The notes beneath the pieces were generated by a model, which was not told the origin of the DNA, ran no database searches, and saw only the letters and a program-made list of their open reading frames with translations. From Edolisoma coerulescens (taxonomy: Eukaryota; Chordata; Aves; Passeriformes; Campephagidae): a stretch of DNA of 64,000 nt. The stretch is from positions 201,890 to 265,889 of the forward strand of contig VWZW01000986.1 in the NCBI GenBank assembly GCA_013397115.1. Direction: 5' to 3'. Positions 47,221 to 59,521 of this stretch are shown piece by piece. Position numbers and translations under genes: made by a program. Each line of letters begins with the position of its first letter. Within the stretch, counting starts at the first letter, position 1.

Positions 47221-50200
47221 ACAGTATTATATTTCTTTATCAAAATCCAGGATTTATATTGACAGGGATGGTGAAATTTCAATCAGAGAAAAACATTTTT
47301 TGTGGCTGTTGCATTATCATTTTCAGCTGGGCTATGGAGTGAGCAATCCCACATCCTTTCGTGCACGTGGATTGAGTAATCTTGCCTTGGTTTATTTCAG
47401 ACATAGTCATGTTCATCTTTCGTTAGCCTCCTTCAAAGGCAGATCTGACCCTCTTGGAGCTCCTGCTATAGTTGCTCTAAGTGTTCCCAGCAGTGTGAAA
47501 CATTGTCTAATATTTTTCCAAAGGCAGAAACGAAATGTGCATTTTTCTGATATGGAGATGATGAGAGTGTGAATAGTGCTTTCCAGAAGGTGTTTGCTCT
47601 CCTCCCTGGAGCTGTGCTGCACCTGGCCCTGCAGTGCCGTCACACTGAGCTTCTCACAGCACAAGGAACTTCTCTGGATATTTACTGCTATCATCAGTGT
47701 ACGAACATCATCCAACAGTACAAATTCACACTAAACCAGTGGGACAGCAAAGATTTTTTCACATTGTACAGAGTTTCACTGAGGGTTTAATCCAGGAAGA
47801 TGTGAAGAGCTCATTTCAAGCAGATTCTAAGTGTAGCTTAGTCAGTTCCTAATCAAATTACTTGAAAGATGAAGCCATTCTTTTTCTCCTGTTTTAGGTC
47901 ATAAACCAAACTATACCGTTTGCGATGGCATAATAGCTCAAGTAAAAGCTGAAAAAGGTAACTGTATTGGGTTAAATGTGCTGCAAGCAGCAGGGAAGTG
48001 AAGTCAGTGCTCACAGTTTCTCAACAAGCTTCCAACGTTTGCTGCTATAGCCACTGTAGTGAAAGAGCTTTGCTGTACGCTATTTTTTGCATTGTGCTTG
48101 AGGACTAAGCTTTTGGATGGACATTCTCCTTTCTTGAAATCTGTGCAAAAGCTAATATATAAGGATTTTTTTATATATTTGTATGTCTTGTTTCTTTGGC
48201 ATTGGCGGGTTTTTTTCTGCAAGAAGGAAGAAGGAAATATTTCTGCAATAATTCTAATAAAATTTTTTTAAATTGTTTATTTTGTTGAAAAAGTTGGACC
48301 ACAATCATTTGGCTTTGATTAGCTTCCTGTGGGAAGAAAATACAGTCCTCTGGGGCCTTTTCCTTAATTCTCTGGGCCTAAATCTGGTTTTTCTTTGAGG
48401 GTAAAACTGGCCTCAGTGGATCTAATTCTATTGCTGTATTCACAAAAGTGATACTAATATTGGGCCTCAGGGTGAGTTTATCACTGGGAATTAGGTTTTG
48501 TGGTGTTTTTCTCAGTTGTCTGAACATTCTGGTTTAATTTTTAACAGTGTGCTTCCCTGTATTACCTTAGTGAGAAAAAAAATTACCACAGTATAAGTGG
48601 TTTTTGCAGTAAAAATATCCATGATCCATCAGAAGCAATGTAGGGCATTTTTTTTTTTTCAATGTCATGTGTACTTCAGCCAGTACCAATTTCAGAAGGA
48701 CGGTTTAAGTGATGACATTGTCAGAAGGGTGGGAGTCAGCTCAAGTCTAAGATATTTTATTAACTCGCATGTAGTTGTCTGAAGACGCTCTGAGCACTTT
48801 GTTCTGTTGCCTAAAATGAGGGCATCTCCTGACATTCAGAATGTCCTAAAGATTCTTAAACATCTATGTGGCATTGATAGCTCCGACTCATGATCTCCAG
48901 GAGTCTTTCAGTCTTCCGGTGCAGTAGCTGGAGGCTGAAAATACATGAGGTATGACACTAGCAACAGAATTACATCTAGGTGGGTAAGCTCACCATGCAG
49001 ACTTGATCATACATACTCAGTTAGCCAGAAGATCAGTTTGGTTCACCTGAAAGTGTATTTCAAGGGTTGAAGCTACCTAAAATAAGCAATCTAGCACCAT
49101 TTGAGAAACCCTGGGATACCCAGTCCTTAAGCATGGCACTTGCATGTGAGTTGTCCACTGCAACAATGAGCTCTGATCTCCCCCGTGTCTAACAATTTGG
49201 AATACATTTATAGTAACTGAGGCACTGTTGATTTATTTAGGATGCATTTATTACCATTTAAGCCTGGTATCTGGAGCATGCCTCTACCTTCTGATCTCAG
49301 CTGTATAATTCAAGATCTTGATGGTTTATTTATAAATTACCTATCTGACATGCGTCTTGCTGGCATTACACAGAAGAGCCCTAAATTGAAATCTAAATAG
49401 ATAAGAAAAATTCTGCCCCAAGGTATATCTTTCATTGAGTGGTGTTTGATCCACCTGCCAAAAAATCTTTTGATTTAAGAAAATGGCCAGGAGGAATATT
49501 TTAAGTCTATATCTAATTTGAGACATCATGCTTAGTAATAATAGCAATAGTCAGACATATACTTGCAGTAAAGATGTCTGCTTACGAATGATTCAGAGTT
49601 TTTAGTCAATAGAAAGACCCTTTAATGTTTTTACATTGGCACAAGATTTAAGAGAACAGGTGGAAGAAACTAAGCAGATTTATCAAAGATAAACGTGTCA
49701 ACAGATATTAAATACAAAAATACTGTGCCTGGTGCTGGAAGTCTCTGTCCTGCACTAGAGTCAAAGAGAGTGTTCCATATGCTCTCCTGATTCTCATACC
49801 CTCATCTGTACTGCTGTGGCTGAGAGCTTTCAGACAGAAAGGGAAGATGGACTTTGGCTAGGACATGCCATTGCTCTCATGCAAAACGGTTAATTTCTTA
49901 ATTCCTAACTTAAAATCTAAAACTTATTAAACATACTTCATCCTAAAAATACCTGCTCAGGGCACCATAACCAGCTAACTGAGCTGCAGATGTCTGTGTT
50001 AGACTTGCCTAAAGGTGAACCCTCCACCTCATATTTCAAACATGAAGAGTAAAACACAGTTAATATATGACTTAAAAATAATTGAATTGCACTACAGTTT
50101 AATTGGTGGCAATAAAGAGCAAAATGAAGAGTGAATATTGAATAATTGGTGATTCCTACATTTTTGTACACATAGAACACGATACCTATTGATTATTTTC

Positions 50201-53200
50201 TCTCTGTAGCAAAAATATATTCCTTGGCAAAAGTATTACACTTTATTGTAAGAAGCATATCTGTAAGTCATCAGATTATGCTTTGCATCAGTAATATAAT
50301 AATCATATGTGACATATCAGGAATTTCTGATACGTCAAATTGCTAAGTAAGCCAGTCAAGAGGGTTCCCTCAGTCTTGCACCAAGGAAATAACTCTGAAA
50401 CTCACCAAGGAGTCTCCTCCTGTAGGATACATATTTCCTTTTTTTCTGGAAAAACTTTGAACTTGGTTGTGCTGAATAAGGATGTAAGGAATTCTCATTT
50501 GCTCTAGATTTGGAATTGTGGAGAATGTGGAAATAGTTTTTAATTGTCATTTAGCTATTTTGCATCTCAATATGGGGGAAAATCCTAATTTGTCCAGGGC
50601 TGGAAAGGATTTCTTCCCTGGAGGACTAAGGCTTTTTGAATGAGTTGAGGGAGCATCAGTTTCTGCTAGAACAGGAACATGTAAATGAATAATGTTGAGT
50701 TGAACCCAGCCAGATCATGTATTATGTCATTGACCTTTGTACAGCCAAGAGCTGCTCAGCTTGGGCCACTTCTAGCCTTAGAGACAAGCAAAGCAGCTGC
50801 TGTCTTTTAAATAAGAGAGCCAGATATTAAGCAGATCATGATTTAAAGGTTTGATAGATCAGATTTTATGCATAGGCAACAGAAGACCATCTACCTACCC
50901 AATTTTAGGTAGGGTCCTTTGCAGGTCAGGGGAAGGAAATGTAGTGACTCTGTTTTGAATGCCAGACAAGGAATAAGTACGTTGTCTTCAAAACTGCTAC
51001 ATATGTTATATGTGCATAAAATGTTAGGCAGTAAATGGGATTGGATGCTGATTACATTATGTTGTTCAGGGTGTTTTTGAAAATATGAAAATTGGGCATT
51101 AATCCATGCAGAAGATAAAATTAAGAAGTCTTCTTGAAGCCACAGAGAAAGTTCACCTTTTCTATAGACAATCCCAGCGTGCTTTTTTCTCTCACTTTAC
51201 TAGAGAAGAGAATTCTAAATATATATCTGAAATCTTATTTTGCTCCATAAAAGCTAGCTTTGTAGGGAAGAAGGTGATTTGCACATAAATTTGCAGGTTT
51301 CATGTGGGACTGTTGGAGATTTGCCTGGGAAGTTGGGTGGGTAGCTGAAAGATGCTGTGTCAGCAGCACACACTTGGTTTTGGCTGCTGGAAGGAGAGCT
51401 TTCATTGGAAGTGGTATTTGCTAGAATGTCTGTCTGTAGATAGACACTGATTAGGTATTTGCTACACTGCCTGGAAAAGACAGCAATTCACTGGGAATAA
51501 TTTTTTAAGGTTAGCAATTGCCAGATACTACATTTTTTTCCTCATTTTTTTAAAGTTGTTTTTTTTTTTTTTAGAGACAAGCATAGGTGGGGTGTTATAG
51601 TAGTTGAATTCCCATCTCATCACATTCATTGGGTTTTCTCACAGACATTTTCTCACACACCACCCCCAAACCTTTGCTTTAAATCACATGCTGTCACCTG
51701 AATGGGTGGGAGAGAGTATTTTTGACTGGTGGCTGTTCTGTTGACCTGCCTCTTAAGATTACAAGTATGGACCACAAAATGGGTTCTGATGAAATGTACC
51801 ATCTTTTCAAAGAATCTTAGCTCGAAGGATGGCTTGGATGCTTGGCTCCTCTTGTGCAGTAAAGTTGTGTCTGACATCTGTTTAATACAACTACACAGAG
51901 CTTAGAAGTGAAGGGCAAGCCTGAGGATTCAAGCTGATGGAAACCTGCTGCCAATGCAGTGTGTGTGCTCATGTAGTTTATTAATCTTGTCAGTTGTTAT
52001 TACCTTTTTATCTGGATCCTTGTAACTCATGGAAAAGATACGTTTTTGTTTTCTTTGTTCGGATATGAGAAGTTTCTTGGCAAAAGTCTTCAAAGGCATT
52101 AAGTCAGTAGCATCATGGAAATTTGGCTATGTTTTGAGCACTTGAGTAGCTATAAAAATTAGACTAGGTTATTTTAACAGGCTATTGTTCCATAATCTAT
52201 CTCATTTTTCTTTCTATGTTTTTTATTCTTTTTATAACTTTCAAGTCATCAAAAGCCACTTAGCTTTTATTCCAAAGTTCAGTAAACGCTGTTACTTAGT
52301 CTGTGAGACTTTGTAGTTTCAACATTATATATCCACTAGATAAGTCAGCAGAACACAGAAACACAATCCAAACAGTGGAGACCTTTGTACATGGAAGAGT
52401 ACCACTCTGTAACAGAAAACTTCTCAAAGGTTTATTTTATTAGAGCAAAATGAAAAAATTAAATATCCTTATGCAGTAGAGAACAAAACAGTAGAAAAAA
52501 ATTGATTTAACCCTCTGTTTCTTTTATTGCTCTGATTCCGTTACCCTTGATTGTTTATTTCCCGTTGCGTGATCTCTTTGCTGTGGACCCTTGGCAAGTG
52601 TTTTACTGTCATTTATTCTTTACATTTCCTCTCTTGACCCTCCTGACGGGAATAGACAGTTACTGTCCTAAAGCAAACCTATGATCAGCACTCATTCATG
52701 CTCCCAGAAAGTTCTTCCCTGCAGAATCTCACTACATTCATGCTGATTATCTTTACAATGGTCCCTCTGCAAGCCCTCCATTCTCATCTTGCTATCATTT
52801 TGGAGACAGAAGCCTTGCCTATATCTCTTACTATCAAAAATACTCCTTGCTTATGCAATGTGGAAAATAATTTTATTACCACTTGCAATACTTGAAGATA
52901 ATTTCTATTGGTTTTGGGTTTGTTGCTGTTATGCCATACTATGTAAGAAACACCTTAGTAATCATTTACTGAATTACATTTTATACATTCTTAAATAAGC
53001 CTCTGTTATATTTTGTGTCAATAATCCGTATTTTGTGTCATTATTCCCAGTATTATACAACATAATATGCTACCTTTAATTTCTTTCAGTTGGTCTTCAA
53101 GGCTGTCTTAACAAGAGCATGGCCTAAAGATTTCTTGGTGCTTGATTTGTTGAGGTTTTCAAAGTGAAAAATGAAGGTTGGGGGTTTTTTTTCACAGCCC

Positions 53201-54525
53201 ACACAGGGGCTCTGTAAACATGATGCTACTCCCTGCACTCCATCTCCAGCTCAGTAGCATCAAATGTCTCCACTCTTCTCAGAGTGGCACTCAGGTCTGG
53301 GAAATGAAGCCAATGGTCTCTCACCCACACTGTTAATAACTTGGAGAGAAGCCTGCGAGATAGAAAATGAACTGGAGAAAACACGGATTTGATGTCCTGA
53401 AATAATTTGGAGTTGTGATTGGCTCTTAATATCATATCTAAGCCTGTGATACTTCATCCAAGACCATGCTTCCTATATGTGGAATGCTTCCCAGACACAC
53501 TTAAGGAACTACAACTTGCCTCCTAAATATTACTTTTCTTTGATTTAATACTGGAAAATGCATTTTTTTAGCAGTGGGAAGGTATTTTAAGCTGCACAGT
53601 TCATTTCAATCACTCTTCTTAGAAGTGGCAGTCGGTAGTTTTTAACCATTATTAGTAATGTATCACTACTTTTATTGCACATTATTTAGTGTGTGATACA
53701 AGTGAACATTCTTATTAAACTGTAGTCAGATCATATTGTCATTTTGAAATCCTCTAAATGTCTTTCAGGGCAAAAAGAATAAAACTATTATCACATTACT
53801 CGGGCTAAATTTTGAAGGAAGAGTGTAGAAGGTGCAAAATTTGAGGAATTTCTAAAAAATCTCACTGAATACATATTTCCACATTTGCAGCTTAACACCC
53901 TTAGAAAATTTTCCCTTGGGGTCTTAGCATTTTTGCAGCCATCACAACAGAAAGCTGAATCTTGGTTTCAGACTTGATTCTGCACTGTTTCCATGCACAC
54001 ATTTCTTTGACTTCAAGGTTTGTCTTTCATTGTTGACACTTGTGTGCAAAAATACTTATTATTTCAAACATTAGAGGTTTCTAAAAAGCACTGGAAGCTT
54101 TACTGAGAAAGTAGTTTCTCTTCATAAACAAAGCTGATTAGTGCTGTTCTGTGTTTATTACTGCCTGTGATGTTATTCTCAGCACTGTAGCAGGGAGGGA
54201 GACATGTGGAAGTGCTGACTGAAAGAGTGTCCTCAGCATCTTCCTGAGACATTTACTCATTGAATATCAAGGTGTGTGATGTATAATCTTTTATTTCTTT
54301 TGGATTCATTTCTATTAACAGATTTGCAAGGGCCAACAGTAGTGAGAAATGGCTCCTCTGTATTTTGATAGTCCACTGGTGTCATGTAACCTAATTGACA
54401 CTTTAAGTATAAGCCCTGGAATTTGCTGATTATGATGCACAGCTTTTCCTGAATTTCCCATTTCATTGAAATTTTCATGCTTTTTCATAGCATTTATTAA
54501 AGATATTCTGTTATTTTTTTAAAAC
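47221..54525. other. Non-coding, gene-free 7.3 kb
   Basis: No gene is recognised. Visible items are T runs at 48648-48659 and 51559-51572, an old-repeat-like stretch near 48390-48490 (CCTAAATCTGG..., CTCAGTGGATCTAATTCTAT), and the 20-bp direct repeat at 53009-53048. Short frames at 47300-47790, 52698-52998 and 53226-53457 lack domain content. Confidence 0.5.
53009..53048 (+). repeat. 20-bp imperfect tandem duplication
   Basis: TATTTTGTGTCAATAATCCG (53009-53028) is followed directly by TATTTTGTGTCATTATTCCC (53029-53048). The first 12 bases are identical. Confidence 0.85.
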
Positions 54526-54539
54526 TTGCTTTTCCTTAG

Positions 54540-54593
54540 GTCTGCAAAGAATGTCTGTTTGTGTGGTGACAAAGATAAACCTGCTACTCTTCT
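54540..54593 (+). other. Candidate 54-bp exon
   Basis: A T-rich tract ('TTGCTTTTCCTTAG', 54526-54539) makes a good acceptor. GTAAGT at 54594-54599 is a perfect donor core, although the exon ends TCT rather than CAG. The enclosed 54 bp is a multiple of three. It is open in two frames: one reads Ser-Ala-Lys-Asn-Val-Cys-Leu-Cys-Gly-Asp-Lys-Asp-Lys-Pro-Ala-Thr-Leu, the other Leu-Gln-Arg-Met-Ser-Val-Cys. I do not recognise either peptide. No partner exon is visible within the window, which would fit a long intron or a chance pairing of splice-like words. Confidence 0.25.
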
Positions 54594-55979
54594 GTAAGTC
54601 ATCCTTTGAGAAATTTATTTTAAATATTGTGTGGTAAATTGCATTCTTACACCTTCAGAATCTCGGATGAAGTCAGCAGGAGCTTTTGTGGACATTCATG
54701 AGCTAGTTTTTACGCAGTCAACCTGGGAATGAGAGTAGTGTAATTGTGCCAGGCTGGAGCACAAGCATGAATTACACAGCCTGTCTGGAAAGCTGTGTGA
54801 ATAATGGGCCAGCTAGCCTGAGCTAACCTCTGTGCTGCTTTGGCTGCACTCTGTCAGAACTCAAGTTAGCTTGTTTAAAGCTGACCGTGGCAGGCTGACG
54901 TACGCTGTGGTCTCACTGTGTCCTCACACCTTTAAGTGCAGTAAAGACCCATCTTTGCTATAGCTTACTGCAGTCAATACATGTTTCTCAACCAGATTTG
55001 TTATGAAAAAAAGCAGCTGATCTCCTTTCAGGAGCTCTCAGCCTTACTGATGTTGACAGCAAAACTCTTGTTCATTCTGGCACGGATGGGATATCACCCC
55101 ACAAATGTGAAAATTGCTCATGTTTCTGCATGTCTTAAAAAGGGTAGTGTATCAAGGAAAACTTCTCTGTATTGCAGTGGCAGTCAGGAAGGGATCTGCT
55201 TATGTTAAGCCTTTGCCTTACTAAGCCAATGGGAGTGAAAAAAATACATTTCTATGGGCTTGTGGTTGCTAAGGAAAATAACTGAGAATAGTGTATTTCT
55301 TTCTGACAAACTAAAGTCATATTAATTGGGGTATTTTCACAGTTAAATGTTCAAGAACTTGGTACGAACTCTGCTATGTATCTCTGTTACTCAAAACAGG
55401 GCAATTACTTCAGTCAAAAGTGAACATATCCAGTTGTTGATTAGTTACAACATGAGAATTGATGGCTTGTTTATCCAAATGTTACAAATTCTCTGGTTTT
55501 CAGTTTTCCTTTTGCGGTAGCTGTTGCCTCTGCTATATAAATGTGGTCACCAAAATGTGGTAACTAAATAAATGAGAGAGAGAGCCTGTGGTGATACGGA
55601 TACAAAATATGCAAACAACTTCAGCTAAACATAGCTTTACCATAGTTTTGTTATATAAATGTCAACTTAAAATTAAATGTTATGGAAACATTTCTTTTAT
55701 CTTTATGGACTCTACCAGCTGCACAGTTTTCCCAAGTACAGTTTACATTTATGATGTTGTTTAAATCTATCATATACATTCAACATGCGCAGAAGAATTT
55801 TTTAAAAGCAAGCTGTTTGCACTTGTGCAGTAATTACCCAAGGTCCAGCTTTAGTCTTCCATGTGCAAGACAAGTTTCTACTGACTCTAGGGGGACCAGG
55901 AGTCACTGAAGCTGTGAGCAGCAGTTTGATTTTTCCAGAGATTAATGAGCTGAAGACTTTTTATATTTGTTTGTTGCAG
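54594..55979. other. Non-coding, no recognised gene
   Basis: AT-rich DNA with a short (GA)n run at 55573-55584. Frames at 54981-55208, 55682-55909 and 55863-56129 have no known motif. The last runs into the CR1 copy. Confidence 0.5.
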
Positions 55980-56561
55980 AACTATGGTATCCTGGGGTGC
56001 GTTAGGAAGAGCATTGCCAGCAGGTCGAGTGAGGTAATCCTGCCCCTCTACTCAGCTCTAGTGAGCCAAATCTGGAGCTCTGTGTCCAGTTTGGGGCTAC
56101 TCAGGACACAGGAGATAGGGAGCTCCTGAAGCAGGTCAAGCAGAGGACTATGTAGGGACTGGAGCATCTCTCATATGAGGAAAGGCTGAGAGAGTTGAGG
56201 CTGTTCAGCCTTGAGAAGAGATGACTGAAAGGGGACCTCATCGCTGTCTATCAGTATCTGAAGGGAGGATGTTTCCAGGCTCTTCCCAGTGGTGCCAACC
56301 AACAGAACAAGAGGCAACAGGCAGAAACTGATGCACAGGAAGTTCCACCTGAACATGAGGAAGAACTTCTTTACTGTGCAGGCGACTGAGCACCAGAACA
56401 GATTGCCCAGAGAGGTTGTAGAGTCTCCCTGAGTGGAGATATTCAAGAACTGTCTGGATGCAATCCTGTGCCATGTGCTCTGGGATGACGCTAAGCAGGG
56501 AGGTGGGACCAGATGACCCGCTGTTGTCCCTTCCAACTTGACCCATTCTGTGATTCTGTGA
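55980..56561 (+). mobile_element. CR1 LINE, 3' fragment with complete tail
   Basis: A 5'-truncated CR1 copy of about 580 bp that keeps the whole 3' region. It starts at 'GGTATCCTGGGGTGC' and passes through 'GAGGAAAGGCTGAGAGAGTT', 'GTTCAGCCTTGAGAAGAGAT', 'AGGAAGTTCCACCTGAACAT' and 'GAAGAACTTCTTTACTGTGC'. It ends 'GTCCCTTCCAACTTGACCCA' followed by TTCTGTGATTCTGTGA. Coding potential for the ORF2 C terminus is broken by stops and small indels (for example GAGATGACTGAAAGG near 56217). This tail type differs from the 5227-5722 and 11781-12789 copies and matches the one at 59308-59521. It is the best-preserved CR1 end in the window. Confidence 0.95.
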
Positions 56562-58980
56562 CCCACATCATATCATTATTTTACAAATCATGGGCAGATT
56601 TCACAGTATATTTGCCAATCAGAGATTTTTTTCCCCTTGGATATTTTGTAATGCCATTCCATACATCTGATGTGAGACTTACCTAGGAACTGCAATAATA
56701 TGAAAAAAAGGTAGTTTTAAAATTGAGTTGTATGGTCCCAACCAGCTCCTCTTTATCAGGCAAGTTGTAAATACATTTTGAAATAGCAGTGTCTCCTTAT
56801 GTAACAACAATATGCTGTTGTCCTGTGGTGCAAAGCGAAAATGTTCAGTATCATACATACAGTTAAAGCATTTGAGGAGCTCAGCCTCATAGTGTAGCTG
56901 TCTCCACTGAACAGATCTGGTCATGAAGCTACAGAAGCCGGCAGATGGAGATTATTCCAGACATATCACCTCAGTGTGAGTCATGGAAAATAGACACCAG
57001 CATTCATTAATGCTGCAAACCTGCTTGGCCTGTCATGGGCTGGGTTCAGTGGTCATTGGATTAGAATTTGGAAATCAGAGCTCACTTGTGTTTGTAACTT
57101 TCTTAGTTCCTGAAAAAAGATTTATTCTGTAGCAACGCATAGTAAGGATTTAAAAAGTCGAGATGCAAACAGAGCAAATTAACAGGAATGGTGATTGACA
57201 CCACTCAGAATGACACACAGAGGTGGCAACAGGGCAGGTTCTAAGGAGTAGGTTCAGGCAAACAATGAAAATATACATCTTCATAGAGCTGTTTCTTAGA
57301 TTTTATAAATCGTTCACAGTTTGTATGCATGCTAAAAGTACGCAGTTTCCAGAACTGTGATTAGACAACCTGATAGCAGCAGAGTCTGTTCAGATCTACA
57401 GTCTGAGGTTCAGGAAGCCCCTGAGCCACAGCCTGCTGGTAAAGAACCAGCTTGGCATCTCCACTGTCTTCATTTCATATCCGCTACCAGCCACTGCTGC
57501 AAGGGCTGAACAGGCTTTGGTCTGTGGTTGTCCAGAGAGTGAAATGGCAAAGAACTTCATAGCAAACTTCATTCCATGAAGAAGCAGACTCATATGGACT
57601 TGAATTACCAAGTTTACTTTTCTTTTTTAAATTCTGGAAAAATCAAATTATTTAAAGAAATTTTCAAGTGCTTCATTTAGCTGTCACCTGATCCACATTC
57701 AGCCAGCCACAGACTTCCTGAGGCAACTGGCAAAAGCAACTGAGTGGGAGGGTTTGGAATTTTTTCTTTTTGTCTGTGAAGAAAAATCAACCAAATTCTT
57801 TTGGTTCCCCTCTACCCTTTCCTCTGAAGCAAAAAGCTGGATTTTACTTCTTGTTAAGTCCTAGAGATCAAATCTAGAGTTAGGAAAAAGTCTTCCTGCA
57901 GATCAAATTGTCAGGGACTCAGTAGATATTTTGGCTTTTCTCTGCAGTGAGGCCGTGGTCTGCCCATTGCAACCATAGCCCTTTTCACATGGTGCCTGCA
58001 GCTGCAGGGCCTTGTGGATGGGCTATGGTCTTCCCATGTCCCAAAGACATGGAAAAGTTCAGTCTCCTGAAGTGCTGCAGTCACTAGTACTCTTCACAAG
58101 CCTGGCTAAGTGAACTCCTGGTCACGCCCAGTCATAAGCTCCAAGAATTATGTGAATATTCATTTTGTAAAAGAAATTCTCTCTGACGGTCTATATTTGT
58201 GCAGAAGCCTTCCAGCCACACTGGATGTGCGTGCACTATGGCATGCTGGCTGAAGTAGCCTTTTCATCTTCAAACAGATCCTGTAGGTATCTCATTACAA
58301 ATCCTCATTTGTCTCCTAAACCCAAAAAAGCTAATAAGGTGGGCAGGTGTAGATGTTGCCTGCTGGGCCGTGGCCACAGTTAGAGGAAACACATTGTGGA
58401 AAGACATCGCGTACCTGCTAAAGAGATGATAAATGCATTTCCAAATGAAAGTGCTGTACTGCTGGACATCGAACCTGTGCCTGGGCATTTAATCACTGCA
58501 TTGAGCCTCGAAAGTGCTCCACAGGCAAACGAGTACTCCTGAGTATGGCAGCTCAAACCAGCTGTGTGTCAGCCCTCAAAACAGCTACTCAGGGCTTCTG
58601 TGTCTGAAGATACGAGCTAATGGCTGGAAAATTCTTCAATGCTGGTAAAGAAATAATAATTTATGTAATAAATATATCATTAACGTGCACCCTTTTTTAC
58701 TTCATTGGCACAGGTTTGGTGATATTTCTTGCATTTTCAGTAAGATAAAATAAAACTCGCTGACAAGACAAAAGGAATATGAACAAATAAGTCGAGTTAT
58801 AGCAAAGTAAACCCATGTCTATCATTATAATAAAACAGCGGTTTAGCTTTGTTCTTGCCAGGGTTGCAGGAAAAATAACCAGCAAAATAACATGAAGAAA
58901 AAAAGTGCTAAGAATAAAAATGCAGAGAATGAGAATACTACAGAGAACTTTGAAATTATTTTGAGTTGAGGAGCCTTGAG
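56562..58980. other. Non-coding, possible recursive-splice motif
   Basis: No gene is recognised. On the minus strand a pyrimidine tract ending in TTCCTAG is joined directly to GTAAGT around 56683 (see findings). A small hairpin, CCATGTC-CCAAA-GACATGG, sits at 58034-58052. Frames at 56679-56924, 57396-57611 and 58270-58488 have no known motif. Confidence 0.5.
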
Positions 58981-59050
58981 ATTGAGCCTAGATCATCTTC
59001 AAGGTGCCTTTCAACCCAAACTATTCTATGATTCTGTGATTCTGTGATTT
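58981..59050 (+). mobile_element. CR1 LINE 3' tip
   Basis: The last 70 bp of a CR1 copy: 'GAGCCTAGATCATCTTCAAG', 'GTGCCTTTCAACCCAAACTA', then at least two clear octamers (ATTCTATG ATTCTGTG ATTCTGTG). Confidence 0.9.
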
Positions 59051-59307
59051 GGTGATTAATGTTAGGTTTAAAACTGGAAGAAACAAACACAGTGAGGTTA
59101 CTGGGGTAAGGAGGAATACCTTTGAGAGAATAGCACCAGGAGGACGAGAATGAAGACTATCCCATCATCTCAGTTCATGGCGCCCACTTGTTCTTAATGT
59201 AGTAGATTGAGTGATGCAGTCTGGTGAGCTGGGAAAAAAAAATAATAAAACTGTTTGATGATTAGACTTTGAGGAGTAATGTGATGCTCAGTGTTTCTTA
59301 TGTAAGA
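59051..59307. other. Spacer between CR1 fragments
   Basis: About 257 bp of unassigned AT-rich sequence between two plus-strand CR1 fragments. A short A-rich run lies at 59234-59249. Confidence 0.5.
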
Positions 59308-59521
59308 ATTGCATCTACATGTTAAGAAAAAAAATTTAACTGTGCAGGCAGTCAGGTGTTGTACCAGGCTGTCCAGAGAGGCCACAGCCTCCTTCCCTGC
59401 AGACACTCACCACTTGACTGGACACGACCTTGAGCAAACTGATGTAATTGAACTTGCTTTCTGCAAGGGCTAGACAGGATAACTACTGGAGGTCCCTTCC
59501 AGCCAACATAGGATTGTGATT
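59308..59521 (+). mobile_element. CR1 LINE, 3' fragment
   Basis: A CR1 tail of about 210 bp. It starts near 'GCATCTACATGTTAAGAAAA' and continues 'TTTAACTGTGCAGGCAGTCA', 'GGCTGTCCAGAGAGGCCACA', 'TGCAAGGGCTAGACAGGATA' and 'GGAGGTCCCTTCCAGCCAAC', ending ATAGGATTGTGAT. The octamers are degraded. It is the same general tail type as 55980-56561, but more diverged. Confidence 0.9.

Noticed and set aside
48709..48782. C/D-box snoRNA-like pair (GTGATGA ... CTGA)
   Set aside because: There is no terminal stem between flanking bases and no internal C'/D' boxes. The spacing alone is not evidence.
56171..56566. 131-codon minus-strand frame over CR1
   Set aside because: It is antisense to the CR1 tail and begins in the terminal octamer region. 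Not a gene.
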